DNA of 64,000 bases from Symbiodinium microadriaticum. Taxonomy: Eukaryota; Sar; Dinophyceae; Suessiales; Symbiodiniaceae. The stretch lies in assembly GCA_001939145.1 (NCBI GenBank), contig LSRX01000430.1, forward strand, positions 349,859-413,858, written 5' to 3'. The notes under the pieces were generated by a model that made no database searches, had not been told where the DNA came from, and worked only from the letters and a program-made list of their open reading frames with translations. Below, piece by piece: positions 23,691 through 36,012 of this stretch. A program made the position numbers and the translations under genes. Numbering within the stretch: position 1 is the stretch's first letter; every line of letters starts with the position of its first letter.

Positions 23691-25149
23691 AAGAAGAGGA
23701 CTCTCGTGCGAGCACTTGACAATTTAAGCTCCAACTTAGGGGGTGCGTTCGAGACTGTAAACAGAAACTTTGTCCCAAAGAACCTTGCCTTGCCGAGAGA
23801 CGAGACATGAAACAGCTATGCAGCTATGTCAAAGGCATGGAGCAGTATCACCTTCCATGCACCATAAGAGTTGCATCGCTCAAACTACTGCACCGGGCAA
23901 TACACGGATCAAGCGACGAGAAACTTTCGGCGAACAGAACTACACCGTGATTGCGAGATGAAAGGGGCAAACTCAGACAACATCACGCCCCCGCGTCAAA
24001 GTACTTCCAGGAGTTGACAAGCAATAGCAAATGTCAAGAAGTGACTCCAGATTACCTCCACCCTCCGTCTAGGTTCCTCGTGGCAAGCGTTTTTTTGGGA
24101 CGGACTGCTACAGCTGAAACTGTGTCTATGACACAGCGAGCATGTGAGTTGAAAGCTTCGGCACCTATGTATGTTGACAACAGACTGACCGCTTCCGGGA
24201 GATTGTCCATGCAGAAACATGGTGTGAGACTCTGCGGATCGGCGTATCATCAATGGCGTGAACCGTGTGCGACCAACCCACCTGGGAGCGGCCCGTGAGC
24301 AATCGCGTTGTTCAGGGGCTGGTCGTCTGAGGTTCCAGCCCTGCACTGCTAATGGCCATCCGTGGAGGCGCCATGCTTCATGTACCAGGAAACCTGGCAA
24401 CTGTAGGATTTTCAAGATGCAAGTCTCATGGCCGACATCGCAGCGCAGACCGCGGCTTCGGAGGTACCGAGCAGAGGCACCTTGCGATGACTTCCGGAGG
24501 AGTGTGTGGATTGCTCAAATTGGACATCCTAGGTCCTACGCTACAGACACAGATGACATAAGCAGGACCACCCTTGAAACACTGGATTCTCAGGTTCCGT
24601 CGTCGGAGAACGTCTTTGGCTTGGCACGGGTTCGGGTCATGAAGTTGGCCCTCAGTGATTCAGCTCGCGGGGAGCATGGCTTGAATTCACGTATCTGTTC
24701 TCTCAGGTCAAAGCCTGCGCATCCGCTCCTGCATGCGACTCACACTGTCCAGAACACGCCCTCCTACTGCTACATTCGAACCTGCTCGGCCGACAGCAGG
24801 AAAGCAAAACAGTTAAACATGGTGGGGCGAAAGGGCCTTGAAGTTGTCCCGTAGCACGATGCGGTGGCATTGGCTCAAGAGAGCCATCAAAGCTTAATAG
24901 GGGGGGTGCTAGAAAAATGCCGAAGGCATTTTTGGACGTCCCTACCTGCTTTGCCAAGCCAGCCGAGCGATCAGTTTTTGTGGCAAAGGCACGGGGCCGC
25001 TTCATGCTGTGATGCCCATCACAATGTCACCCTCACAAGTGCTTTCCGGCAATTTGGCGGCATGCTGCGTGAAGATCCGCCAGGAAACACAAAGCACCGC
25101 AAAAATAATGCCAAAAGCTACCTACGCCGCCCTGGCTGCGGCGTTTGCG

Positions 25150-26095
25150 ACTAGGGGGAGTTCAAGACATGTGGAGAAGTCCTCACGGAATGGCTTATCA
25201 GGATTCCTTGAAAGTCGCCTTCCAAAGAGTTGCATGCGCACTTGGCTAGCAGCTTCCGGGTTCTTCCGGGTTTGAGAATTCAATGCCTTCGCCGCTTCCC
25301 TTGTGAGGGCAACAGTCAACGTGTGCCATACTGCGAATAGCTTCGTCTGTCGCCTGTGCTTGCAATCCCTCAGCATCGCTTCCTCGTTCAACCGCCTTTT
25401 GAGCATGCCGTCCGTCTTTCGCTCGAGCTCCTGGCAGGTGAAGAGTCTGCAACCCACAGCGACAGCGACTGTCCTGCTTAGCATTGTTGCTCCGTGCCGT
25501 CGTCCTCTTGTCGGATGCTCTTGTCCTTTCAGCAGTAGCTCGTAATTTGAGGCTGCACTTGTCCGAGACCAGTTCGCGGCAAAGAGCAGGCCAACGTACT
25601 CACACGACGAGTTGCAAGCTTCCACCCCGCCTGCTCTAACACTTGTTGCACTTTCTCCTTAAAGGAGTCGTGCTTTGGGCCTTCAGATAGGTCAGATGTA
25701 GAAGAGCTAGCTTCGTTAGGGCAGAGCGCCACAGAAAACCCTAAACTTTGAAGCCTTCTCGCGAGTACCTCACCTCCCCCAAGTGCGGCATTGCCGCAGA
25801 TTCCGCAGCACAAAAGTTGCCCCTCGCCTAATAGCCTTGAGCTCTCACCCGATCGAATCACGGACTCGAAGGTTCTCGGCCTCAGCATCTGCAGGCGAAT
25901 GCAGTGAGCGAATCTGTTGACACCTCCCAAAAGACTAAGCGCATACGACATACAGAGCTGTGGCGGCAGGGGCTCCTCAGGATCGGGCACCCGAGGCGTG
26001 ACGCGCCTGTGCAACCACAGCTGTCGTCTGCGGCCGGTTCGGTAGCATGTTGGAGAGAATCTTGCAAGGTTGTAGCGCAAGCCCGGACATTTTGG
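25150..26095 (-). CDS. Unidentified multi-exon gene
   Basis: Two long minus-strand stretches look coding. Segment 26095-25620 reads SYALSLLGGVNRFAHCIRLQ, a Cys pair in LLCCGICGNAALGG, and a helix FKEKVQQVLEQAGWK. Segment 25440-25160 reads ELERKTDGMLKRRLNEEAML and LFAVWHTLTVALTREAAKAL, a basic helical region. Between them YVGLLFAANWS resembles a thioredoxin-fold strand, but the expected WCxxC is absent (WSRTS), so I do not assign a redoxin. Stretches 23740-25150 show no convincing coding sequence apart from short ambiguous frames. Confidence 0.42.
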
Positions 26096-26099
26096 TAAC

Positions 26100-27490
26100 A
26101 CTATCGAGCGTCGACAAAATCACCAAGAAAGGGCATCAGGAAAGTTAGATCGACTGAGAGCATTTAACCTATGGTCTTTGTGCATTGGGCACACTACCAC
26201 TAGCAAGCTTCGCATGCACGAAGTAGGGCCACTAACTTAACCCAGTTGCGGAAAGCCCGCCGCATCCATGCATGCAACACAGGCTGTTGCGCAGTGACCA
26301 ATGCTGGCATGCATGGACGAAAACAGCCCGCCCTTGTCGTTGCATGGGCTGGGTCGACGGCGGTGCCGGTTTTAGGTCATTTGCAATTCAATCCAAGCCT
26401 ACACGAAATACCAGCTCCTGGAGAAGACTGAGGCACTGACCAACGCGGCCCGCCAACTGGCCTGCCAGTTCTCTATGTTGTAGTTACCCGCGCTGGCTGT
26501 CTTCATCCAGAAAGCTGGGCAACACTTGGCTTCTGGCCGAGTTCCTGGTCCTGCGCTCCTGCTCACAGCTCACTCTCGTGACCCTGCATACCCTGTGTAC
26601 TGTGGCTGTCAGGAGTGCCCTTAGCTCTTACAAAGATTGAGACGCGCCCCAAATCTTCGATGAGACTTTGTTTGTTCTTGCCTTAGTCTTAGTTATTAGG
26701 AGTTTAAGCTCTCGGCGCATGTACGGTCAGCAAATGCTTCGCAGCGCGCTGGCTCAAGGATCTTTCGCCGAGACGGCTTCCACTATCCGCGCAAACTGTT
26801 CAAACTGAATCAATACTGGGCATAGGATAGTCATTGTGAACATGGTCTCGGTGAAGCACCCGTCTCAAGCTTGCAAAGAAAGACGGGATTTAGCCTGCGC
26901 AGTGGGGGCAGTGTGGCAGCTGTGATCGTAAGTTAATTAATCACTTCCCCTTTGTATTACACAAACCCCTAAATAGTAAAACACATTGGGGCGAATCCTC
27001 CCGAAATCATCCCTGCCCTTTAAAACCTATTCTGAATTAGGGGGGTTAGGGTACAGGTTGAGGGTTTAGGGTGAGCCTCCCTGGTTGACAGCTGTCGGTC
27101 TTTTCTCAGCTGCGACGGTCTGTCTGCAGCTCGGTCTGTAAGCGTGGCTGTCCGAAGCCTGCCTAACACTTTCCTAAATCTGCAGGCCTGACTGCCTGTC
27201 TGTCTGCAAAGACTAAGTCAGATTTTAGGGTTTTTGGTTGATGGCTTCGGGTTTTAAGGGCTCTAAAAAGGTTTTACACGCACAGGCCTCTCTGAGCCTG
27301 CCTGTGCGCAGCGGCCCTAATTGCACCCAAATCTGACAGTAGAGATAAAAGTACCCCCCTACTGATAAAAACAATATCCGAGTGTCTATTGGGGGGGGGC
27401 CCCGGTTTAATGTTAGGGGGATACGATTACCAAGCGCTGTTGGAACAAGCAACATTCACTCATGATGCTAGCAGCTAGCACCTTCAACGT
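26100..27490. other. Gene-poor stretch with telomere-like and C/G-run DNA
   Basis: No coding frame is convincing. From 26930 to 27440 the sequence has TTTAGGG-like words, long G and C runs (for example ten G near 27390) and a repeated TGTCTGTCTGC motif near 27120-27210, consistent with degenerate interstitial repeat DNA. Confidence 0.5.
27040..27085 (+). repeat. Degenerate interstitial telomere-like motifs
   Basis: GGGGTTAGGG, GAGGGTTTAGGGTGAG and, further on near 27222, TTTTAGGGTTTTTGG recall the TTTAGGG telomere unit used by dinoflagellates and plants. Only isolated units are present, not an array. Confidence 0.35.
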
Positions 27491-29400
27491 TGGATTCTCA
27501 TCCCGCAACGAAAGGACTATGCTCGCATGCTGCGAATCCTGGGGCGCTTTGGCTGTGTGCCTGGTTCTTCACCAGAAACCGCTCCTGAGACGATGCCAAG
27601 CATAGCATGACGGACGAAGTGAAAGTTGGGCTAAAAGTCTTGTCTACGATGCTCTCTGAGCAGCTTGAAGATAGGAGCTCTGAGCTTACGGCTTGCAGCA
27701 AACCCTTCCTCCAGTCCTGCCACTGGCTCACTCTGTGCACCACTGCTTTCCACCGCCAATAGATGCTACAATGCTGCCTGTTCCAGGTTTCGAGTTCCTG
27801 CTATCAACTGCCAAGGCTTGTCGTCTGGCTGCTGATTTATCAAAGTTCTCAGCCAAGAGATTCCCCCTTCTCACTTCGGCCTGTAAGTCTGCCAAACGGA
27901 AACCTTTGGTTCTGCGCCGACATGGTCCTTACATGGTGCGGGCACGTCACTCGACAGCGAATCTTCTGAGCAACATGCAAATACGTACTTCGGAGCCGCA
28001 CCATGCAAATCAATCGCTACACGCTCACTTCATGCATGCTTGGAAGCTGTGCTCGTGCGAGCTTTGCAACTCAGAGCACCGCCGAAGGCTTGGAAGCGCA
28101 CTACTGATCACTACTGGCGCCGTGTGAACTCGCCCCCTGTTTCTTCTTCGGCGGCAGCGTAACACTGAGACTTTAGGTAGGTGCGATGGGTGAGCCGGCT
28201 CTGGGCACTCTATAGTTCCGCTTCTGTTCGCTAGCGTGAATCGAAAAACATGCAAATATAGGCGCACTACTCAGCCGGAAGACTAAAGTGGCTTGAAGTC
28301 AAATTGGACGACACAATCGTCCGGATTCTGTGGTATTTGTTGCAGCTCTGTTTTGGGCTGCTCGGGCATGCTGCTCATGAGCTATACAGCTGCAGGCCGA
28401 CATTGTCAGGATCTTGGCTGCAAAATGTGAACCCCCGCAGCACAATCAGTAAATGGAGGAAGCGAAAAAGACTCAGTAATCAACTAAACAGCATGGAGCA
28501 GCAAGAGTCGTGCAGTACGATCCATACAAACTTGTGCTGGCGGATGCCAAAGTGGTCAGAAAGGACAGTCACCTGACACTGATACGAGAATTATCTAATG
28601 TCGCAGCATGCATGGCATCACTTGCGGGAACCCACGCATCGTGATGTGAGTTGAGTCATCAGCATGACCCTGAATGTACAGAACAGACATTAGAATTTCA
28701 ACCGTTGGTTGTGCCCAGTGACAAATTGATGATCACATCAATTTTCACAGACAGGCTGGTCGCACTTAACACCCAAGCAGTTAAACGCCCTTTTCGGCAT
28801 GCCGGCAGTAAGTTGAAGCTGTACAGTGGGAGTCTGCAGGGATGAAATGAGTGACCCAAGATGACCCAAGTAGTCGCAAGATAAATGCGCCCAGGGTGCC
28901 CAAGTTGCCTTTGGCGAGCTGGGCGCCGTTGTCAAACAATTTGCTGATTTTGTACAGGGTGCGCCAACAGGAGAGGTCAATTCGATCGCTAGCACATCGT
29001 CGCGACTGTCACAAGATCCTTACATCACACGGTGCTCCGCCTTGCAACTTGTCGGCCACCTGTTCACGGTGCACCCAGCCACCGCCATTTCTTCAACATG
29101 TTCATCATCCTCAATCCCGGAAGAAAGCCCTACAGATCATGGTGGAGCGCAACAGCACAATTTTTTGATTCCGCAAATAGTTCACCACAAATTCCAGTAC
29201 CAGCGAACAAAAAACCATGTGTGGGATTCAGCCTCGACATTACATGACATCACCACCCCTGGAGCACGCTAGTCTCGGAACGGGCGGCATAACTAGAGCG
29301 CGTAAAGCAAGACAACAAAGCATGCTCATGCAATGTCATGCCGAGCAGCATGCTTACAATATATTGAAGTTGACCAACTCTCGCCTCCAGCTACCTCTGC
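27490..29400. other. No gene recognised
   Basis: Short open frames on both strands, none matching a fold I know and none with a clear exon pattern. May be intergenic or large intron of the minus-strand gene to the right. Confidence 0.35.
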
Positions 29401-31625
29401 AGCGCGCTGTGCAAAGCGGTCGTGTGCGATCTTGCCGGTCACAGCCTTCGAATATGTGACTTGACTCCAAGGAGCATGCGTCGGCTCTGTGACGGATGTC
29501 GGTGCGGCTTGACGAGTGACTAGCTTGGCTCAAGCAGAAGTGGGGCAGTAGCACAACTCTCATGTCGATATCTTGCACTGACAACTGTATCAGCAAGACA
29601 TCCCATTCTCGTACATCGGAAAACTTCGCTGAGTGGGAGGCAGTGAGACTGGCCGTCCCTGCAGCGACTGCGACGGTGCCGAGCAAGGGGAGGCCGGCCC
29701 TGGGCGTGTCAGCCCAAACAACTCCCAGAGTGTAAGTGTCCCGCCACATGCATTGGCAGACAGAAAATGGACAAGAACATGTCTTCAGGGAAATACCTCC
29801 GTGGCGAAGCAAACTTTACTCTCGGGTTTTGGCCTTTGCTTGCCAATTGGGGTCGTATAGTACTTGCTTCTTCAAATAATTTGGGAACTTCAGGTGGTGT
29901 CATCAGCCTTGGGTAAGCATCGCTGAGCAGCGAATTCCAACACAAGTTTCACCAGCAATCATATCTTGATTTTGTGAAGGTCGGCCTGGGAAGTGTAACT
30001 GCTGAGCCGTAAAGCTGTCTATGACATGCTTCTCTGAGCAGAGTTTCTGAGGTTCTGATGCAATGTGCACCGAGACGACACCACCATGGTCTGAACACGA
30101 GCTATAGAGACTGTACATCGTGAACCCTGTAACATCCTGAAACGGCAAGTGTTTTCCACTTCTCATGCGTGCGTTGATGCTGCTGTCACGGCTTGTAATG
30201 TCGAAAAGCTTCGGATGTGCCAGCAAAGTGACAACCAAGTGCCAGGCAAAGCGCCGGCAGTCGCCTGCCATGGGAGCAATGCTCGCTTGCTGCTGGATAT
30301 GGTGTTATTTTGGAAGGAGCTTTCAAGAGTATGTACCTAAAAATGGCGCTGTGCGGGTCATGGGAGCTTGTTCCATTACAAGTTGTTCTATACCCATTTG
30401 CTGTGTGCGTGTTCAATGCTGAGCCGAGGGCTCCAGCAATGCCGACCACAAGCGTTGCACGCTGAACCTGGGGCAGCTCATCTTGCAAGCAAAAGGGTGA
30501 GTCCAGGCATCAGATGACAAGATGCGAACATTCTCAAGTCGGCTTTGAGTCTCGGAGGTGTAATGATCTATTCTACCCCCAATGTGGGACAGCTGAGCTC
30601 AGAACGCGTGACCGAGATTTGCCTGCAAGGACGACCATGTGAGGACAGTTTCCCGCCCAACTCTGCACAAGCTCAGGGCACAAGACCACAATAGACCCGC
30701 AAACACCAAGTCGCTGCTGCTCCACCCACCGCAAAAAGACGCACGCGATCGCACGCGTACTGCCTATCGCCACGTCTTTCAGAGTCTCTACCACATCCTG
30801 TGAGTCCTGGAGCAGCACGCATCGTAGGCGCATACAAGCTGCGAATACCCAAACTCTCTGATCACGCTTACACGTTGCCGTACAGAGAGCGAGATGATCT
30901 TTCCAGGCTCAACTCAAGGCGACTGGGCTTGCAGACGGGTCCTCCACGGTCTGCCGAACGCGTTCCTCGACCACCTACGCAGCGTACGCACGGAAAGCCA
31001 TAAGTATCTATGCTAACTCTTGCAGCTGTCTCCGTCTCTGGGTAGCCGCGCATCGAACGTCTCCGTGTGGATCATCGAAGCCATCTGGACAAGGGCACTT
31101 CTGGTCGCTAGGGCGCTTCGTGCAGCCTCGTGCAGCCAAGCTGCTTGGTCGGTGGCTTGCGACAGGGTATGTGCGTCCCGAGACAAGCGCTGGAGGGCAT
31201 TTGCCTTGACTCCGCACACTCCGATCGTCACACGACAACGGCAGAACTGCCCTCCCCCTGCGGCATGCAAAGGTTCGCCATGAAGCTGAGCCGACGCACT
31301 TCTATCCGCGCCGCACGGCGAGGGCTAATGAAGGAATCTGTAGCCTCAACGAAAGCCAGCCAGGAGTCGTGTGCAAGCGGCCGCTTCAGCACTACACTTG
31401 GCTAGGTCTGGAAATACTTTGCTCGATGCTCAGTTTCCCGTAGATCCCGAACACAGGGTCTCTCCAAACAACAGGTCTTGATCGAAAGTAGATGTAGCTC
31501 TGACTGGTTCACAGGATGCTTGCCGACACAACTCATCAAGGACCCAGCATCCCATTCCCGCAGCTGACTTCCGGTGTCCACCTCCAGCATCCACGATGGA
31601 AGCCCGCAGTTCAGCGAACATGTGC
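29400..31625 (-). CDS. Unidentified multi-exon gene(s)
   Basis: Minus-strand coding-like pieces, in order: 31620-31430 (FAELRASIVDAGGGHRKSAAG), 31235-31030 (QRLSRDAHTLSQATDQAAWL then SALATRSALVQMASMIH), 30833-30580 (SQDVVETLKDVAIGSTRAIA then CGSIVVLCPELVQSWAG), 30485-30390 (RATLVVGIAGALGSALN, possibly membrane), 30270-30170 (FAWHLVVTLLAHPKLFD), 29900-29830 (either PPEVPKLFEEAS or, in the next frame, HLKFPNYLKKQVLYDPNWQA) and 29790-29560 (VREWDVLLIQLSVQDIDMR). Composition and frame behaviour resemble the confirmed genes nearby. I recognise no domain and cannot tell whether this is one gene or two. A short gene-free gap (31625-31962) separates it from the kelch-like gene. Confidence 0.42.
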
Positions 31626-31962
31626 GAAACCGGTTCGTTACGTTCTCAGCCTCGGATCAGCTTTTTTCCCCTGTCTGATCAGGACCCGCAGTTGGAACAG
31701 CCATACTTAGATCCTTCACGGATCACAGCACACCACTGCTCACATACTCAGGGTCATCAGCTTAATTGCGCACTGGTGGCAGAGTGCCAGTCGGAGTAGC
31801 ATCAAGTCTTGCACCTACTCACCTAATTACCAGGGGGAGGCAAACCTCAGCGGCGAAGGACAGTAGCTGTGGGCCCTTTGGGCCTTCGATTTTAGCTGTT
31901 GCAGCTCACTGCTCGCCTGATTGAGACGCCTGGCTAACTGGCTACTTCATGCAATGTGGGGT

Positions 31963-33864
31963 TCACCATATGAGCAAAGGCAAAAGCTGAATCGCAGCGA
32001 GTCCAAGCACGGAAGAGACAGTGCCGGGGATGGCCGAGCTCGGCAGCTTCCCGACCTCGTCTGCGTCGTCGCCTGCGTCCTCCGTGGTCGTGGTGTTGCC
32101 ATCTGCTGCTGTCGTCGAGGTCGTGGGGGTCGTGGTCGTGGTCGCGGGTGTCGTGGTCGAAGCGGTTGTAGTGGTCGTGGTGGTCGTAGTGGTCGTGGTC
32201 GGGACAGGGGCGAGAATGCTTGACTTGCCGACAGCCTGCACCTTGCCGGGCACGAACCCTGAAGGAAATCCGTGGGTGGCGGCTTCGCCATGACGATTGG
32301 CCAAAACAAGGTCGTGTCGTGGACGGTGAACAATGCACCACGGCTGATTTCCATTTCGATTCAAGAACCTCTCCACCGACTCGCCCCCGCAGGTCACTGC
32401 AATTTGAAGCTTCTGGCTGGCCGCTGTTTGCAATGCGAAAGTATCCATTCCGAGGTCTCCCTCGATTGCCCAGCTCTTGTCGCAGATATCGAAACTGCGG
32501 ATGGCACTGAAGCGGTGTCCGACAGGGTGTCCGTTTTTGTCGTGCGTGTAGTATATGCCACCGAAGTTCAACATCAACCTGCCACCATTGGCGGTGGCCA
32601 TCCCACTCGCATCACGAGGCGAATTGCACGGATCAGCTGGCGTGAAGGAAGCGTTGTGGTAGATGTACCATTCTCCTGGGTCCTCCATGGATATTTGAGA
32701 CAGCTCCTCTGCTGTCCACCCGTCTTCTGGCAGATCGTGAGCCAACATTTCTGGACGCTGGCTGCCATAAGGAACTATGCGGTAGTTCAAAATGATCACA
32801 GACCGATTCTGCTCACCACAGGCCCTAGCTGGAGTTACCACGATGCTAGCATGATCCATGCCGTAGGGCATCTTACCAAAAGGGAACCAGAATCGTTCCC
32901 GCAGGCGGTCGTAACACGTAGCATATGGCTGGAAAATGCCTGAATTATGGTGGCCATCCGTTCCACCGAAGCTGCAAATCATGGGCGGCTCATCCGGAAT
33001 TATCTCCAGAGCTTCCGCAGTACAGGCTCCGCCGGCAAAGGGCAGCTTTGGGCCCGTTCGCAGTTCGAGGGTCTCCAAGTCCAAGATCCGCATATACTTG
33101 ATGGAATACTCCCGGTTGACCTGGTCGCCTCGTCCAGGGCTTCAATGATTCAGAGCTGTTTGATCCTGTCCAGTAAGTCTCCTATTAGCCTATGGGTTGT
33201 TGAACTGAAGGGGCTTTGTTGGGATCTCGCCTCGAAAGCCGCACGGAAGCCACACCTCCTTGCCAGCACCACCCAGCTTGTCAACAAGCACGGTGTAAAC
33301 ATGGTTCAAGTTGTCAAGTGGATCGCCTTGTGGGTCTGAGGCACGGGTCCGCTTCGACCACTGTTGACCCGTGGAAAGGTCCATGACTTGAATGAATCGA
33401 CTCCATCGCCCCAAAACAGTCACTAAGAACTGCTGTTCCTCCACCTCCAGCAGGACGGTGTCGTGATTCCTTACAGAGGTCGTGAGCTTGTGCGGCAGGA
33501 TCCACGTAGACTGGTTCTGCTCCACATCATGCAATTCGGCGAGCGACTCGGACTGGAGCTGCTTATGTCCGTGCCACGCGGACCAGCCGGGGTAAGGATA
33601 GCTGTGTCGAGAAGTGAGGTAGAACGGCACTCTGTCCGCTGCCGGACTCTGTGCCGAGAGCGCTCTGGGAGACACTGGCTCAGCATCCGCGCCAAGACTT
33701 CGCGGGTTCGCTGCTACGACACTTGAGGCTGCGGCTAAGGTTTGCCAGCCGACGACTCCCAACAGCACAGAGCACGCTATCGCGCGGAAGCCGCTGGCCG
33801 GGATCAGGTGCATGGCAGTCCCAGATCTTGCCAGACCCTCATGAAACTGGCCCCAGAAGCCCAA
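31963..33864 (-). CDS. Kelch-like, threonine-stalked, probably GPI-anchored surface protein
   Basis: Two exons: about 33813-33200 and 33130-31963. Translation from the ATG at 33813 gives a signal peptide (IACSVLLGVVGWQTLAAASS). The body has kelch-type beta-propeller blades: MRILDLETLELRTGPKLPFA, GGRLMLNFGGIYYTHDKNGH and similar strands with paired glycines. Near the end a run of about 12 threonines and further Thr/Pro/Ala sequence forms a mucin-like stalk, followed by acidic residues, a small-residue site (PSSAIPG) and a hydrophobic tail (VLGLAAIQLLPLLIW) that ends the protein. That order is the classic GPI-anchor signal. Ligand and role are unknown. Cell-surface recognition or adhesion is a reasonable guess. 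The exon junction near 33200-33130 is approximate. Confidence 0.75.
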
Positions 33865-34450
33865 AGAATCCTACGCTAAATTCTGTGCGCGATTCATGCG
33901 TGCAATCGTACAATCATATGAGACGCACGGGCAAAGATCCGAGGTTTGAGCATGGTGAAAGCAGATTGCTGTTCTTGTTGCAGAAACTCGACTGGCACAT
34001 GCTCTGGCTGCTGAACCGTGAGCCACAACCAGAGAATGGCATGTCAAAGACTCTCAATGCACTTCTCCGGTGACTGGTCGCCCATTTCAGCAGCCCAAAG
34101 TAGCGACTATTATCTCATGTCGTTCTCCGGCCTGGAGCACGAAGGGTTCTTGCGTCGGCCTCGATATTGGAAACAGAACTTTCCAGTACTCTTCAGTCTA
34201 AAGTAGCCTGCCAGAAGCGTGGGCCACACGAACCGCTCGAAGAGAGTAAGTTGCCGACTCGGAGTTCCTTCAAGGACATCGGCTCGAATTGAACAGCCCA
34301 ACATGGAATAACTGCTCTGTCAAAAAGCCAGAGATTTCCACAGCTGCTTACGGAGGTTCACTCTTGCCAAGCTCTCCCGCCTGCGCGCCAGGAAGCTGGA
34401 CCTCACCAGACTGCGGCTGCAAGACATATCACTCATGTGCACAAGACTCG
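33865..34450. other. Intergenic, nothing recognised
   Basis: Upstream flank of the kelch-like gene and downstream flank of the next minus-strand gene. No coding-like frame or repeat stands out. Confidence 0.4.
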
Positions 34451-35880
34451 AAGGAATGCACCCAGAATGCCCATCTCGCTAAGGGTCGCGCAGGTATCGC
34501 CTGATTCCCAGGCCGGTCGTGCTTTGACGGATGGCTTGGTTCGTTTTCGCAGGGTCCTGCACAGGAGCCATGCCTGCCCATCGGCCGCATTGCCACCGCC
34601 GAGTCCCAGCCATTCCCAGCCTCCTCGCTTCCGAGACTTCCACGGCGGCTAACCGCCGGACTCTCGTTGGGACTCGCCGCAGGACTCCAGCCAGGGCTCG
34701 GCGCCGGACTGCCTTCGGGATCCCTCTTCTGCCTGACTCGGAAGCGCACTTACGCCTCATCCCGTTCGAGTCGAGCTGGAGCAAGGACTTGCCTGGACTG
34801 CTTGCACATGCCTTGGCTCATTCGGTGCAGAAGTCGCAGCCTCTTCGCCGCGTACCCTCGACATGCTGACGCAGACCCTGCCCTGAGACCGAAACGATCC
34901 ATCACTTCGCAAACCTCCCGGAGACTGCTGGCGAGTGCCCTGCAGCTATCAAAAATGGAGAGTTCTTGAAGACGCTAAAAGGGCGGTGTCCTCTCAGAGC
35001 CATCCTTGGGCACCATGAGCTGGCCTGAGATCTTTCGCACGAGCTAGGAGCTATCGACGGCTTGTTCCGCGTTGCCAAGGCGAAGACTGCTAAGCTCGAT
35101 CCGAAGCTGAGTCGCCTCGGCCTGGTCTATCGGGTCGGCAAGGGATAACGAGCTGCAGCAACCCAATTCTCTGCAAAGCACCTTCTTTTCCTTCTTCCGC
35201 AAGCCTCAGACACAAGGTGGTGGGCTGGTACAGCACGTCTTTACTATGCAACTGTGTCGACAGCCAGCACATGCTAAACAAGTCCTGTGACCTACCCTAC
35301 CTCATGACATCTACTCGACTGGACTCGCAACATTCCACGAAAACTGAGGCATTCACCTGCAACCTCGGGAGCATTGTGCACCAGTGCCTGCGGTTTAGTC
35401 AAACGCACGCGAAGCTGGACGAAGGTCCCCAAAAGTCTCCGCTATCTACAGGGCTGACCAGCCGCATGGTGAGAGGTCTGCAGCTTGCATCTGATGGCAG
35501 CCATCCCCGAAAGTTTTCGGATGCAACGATTGCGATCCTTGTTGGTCAACCAATTTCGGGGGATCCCCTTTCTTACCGACGGTTATTAGACACTGCTAAC
35601 TGCATGAGCAACTGTAGGTGGCTGCAATCCTTCACATGGTGTTTAGTTCGTGGAAACTTCGCACACGAAGATAAGATACGTTCTGCAATGTGCAGTCATA
35701 TGCTCACTGCACATCCTCACATGTTCATCCGAATGCATGCTGAACTCAGGCGGAGCGGACGTCACGAGAAAGCATCTTGCCTCCAAGCGCTGCAGCTTTT
35801 CAGCCAATACGTCGGGATCCACCTGCTTTCCAGGATTTGCAGATTCCAGCTGGGCAGTAGTGTAGTGAGCGCGAAAGCTG
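34450..35880 (-). CDS. Unidentified multi-exon gene, helical with Ser/Pro-rich tail
   Basis: Pieces in order: 35850-35690 (GKQVDPDVLAEKLQRLEARC and PPEFSMHSDEHVRM), about 35612-35578 (LLMQLAVSNNRR, bounded by CAG and GTAAG), 35470-35400 (LTMRLVSPVDSGDFWGPSSS), 35140-35050 (LADPIDQAEATQLRIELSSL), 34950-34780 (RALASSLREVCEVMDRFG and CRGYAAKRLRLLHRM) and 34740-34500 (GWSPAASPNESPAVSRRG, Ser/Pro-rich). Amphipathic helices suggest a scaffold or coiled-coil protein, but no family is recognised. It ends just upstream of the kelch-like gene on the same strand. Confidence 0.48.
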
Positions 35881-36012
35881 GTGCAAAGTGCAAAGAGTTT
35901 GTTTTATCTGCGGCACGCAGGTGATCCCAGCTTGTGCATCAACATAGCCACGTGGTAAGGCCTAAATGCGTAGGATGCATCTCAAGCTCCTATTTCGCCG
36001 AAGGCCGGCATG

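Noticed and set aside
25560..25620. Thioredoxin-like call for YVGLLFAANWS
   Set aside because: The active-site WCxxC is absent and the flanking fold could not be followed.
29709..29945. Assigning one of two overlapping minus-strand frames as the exon
   Set aside because: Both look protein-like, so I report the region but not a fixed frame.
32272..32943. A 223-codon plus-strand frame
   Set aside because: Antisense to the kelch-like gene.
35217..35924. A 235-codon plus-strand frame
   Set aside because: Shows no fold, while minus-strand pieces in the same place look coding and have splice-like borders.
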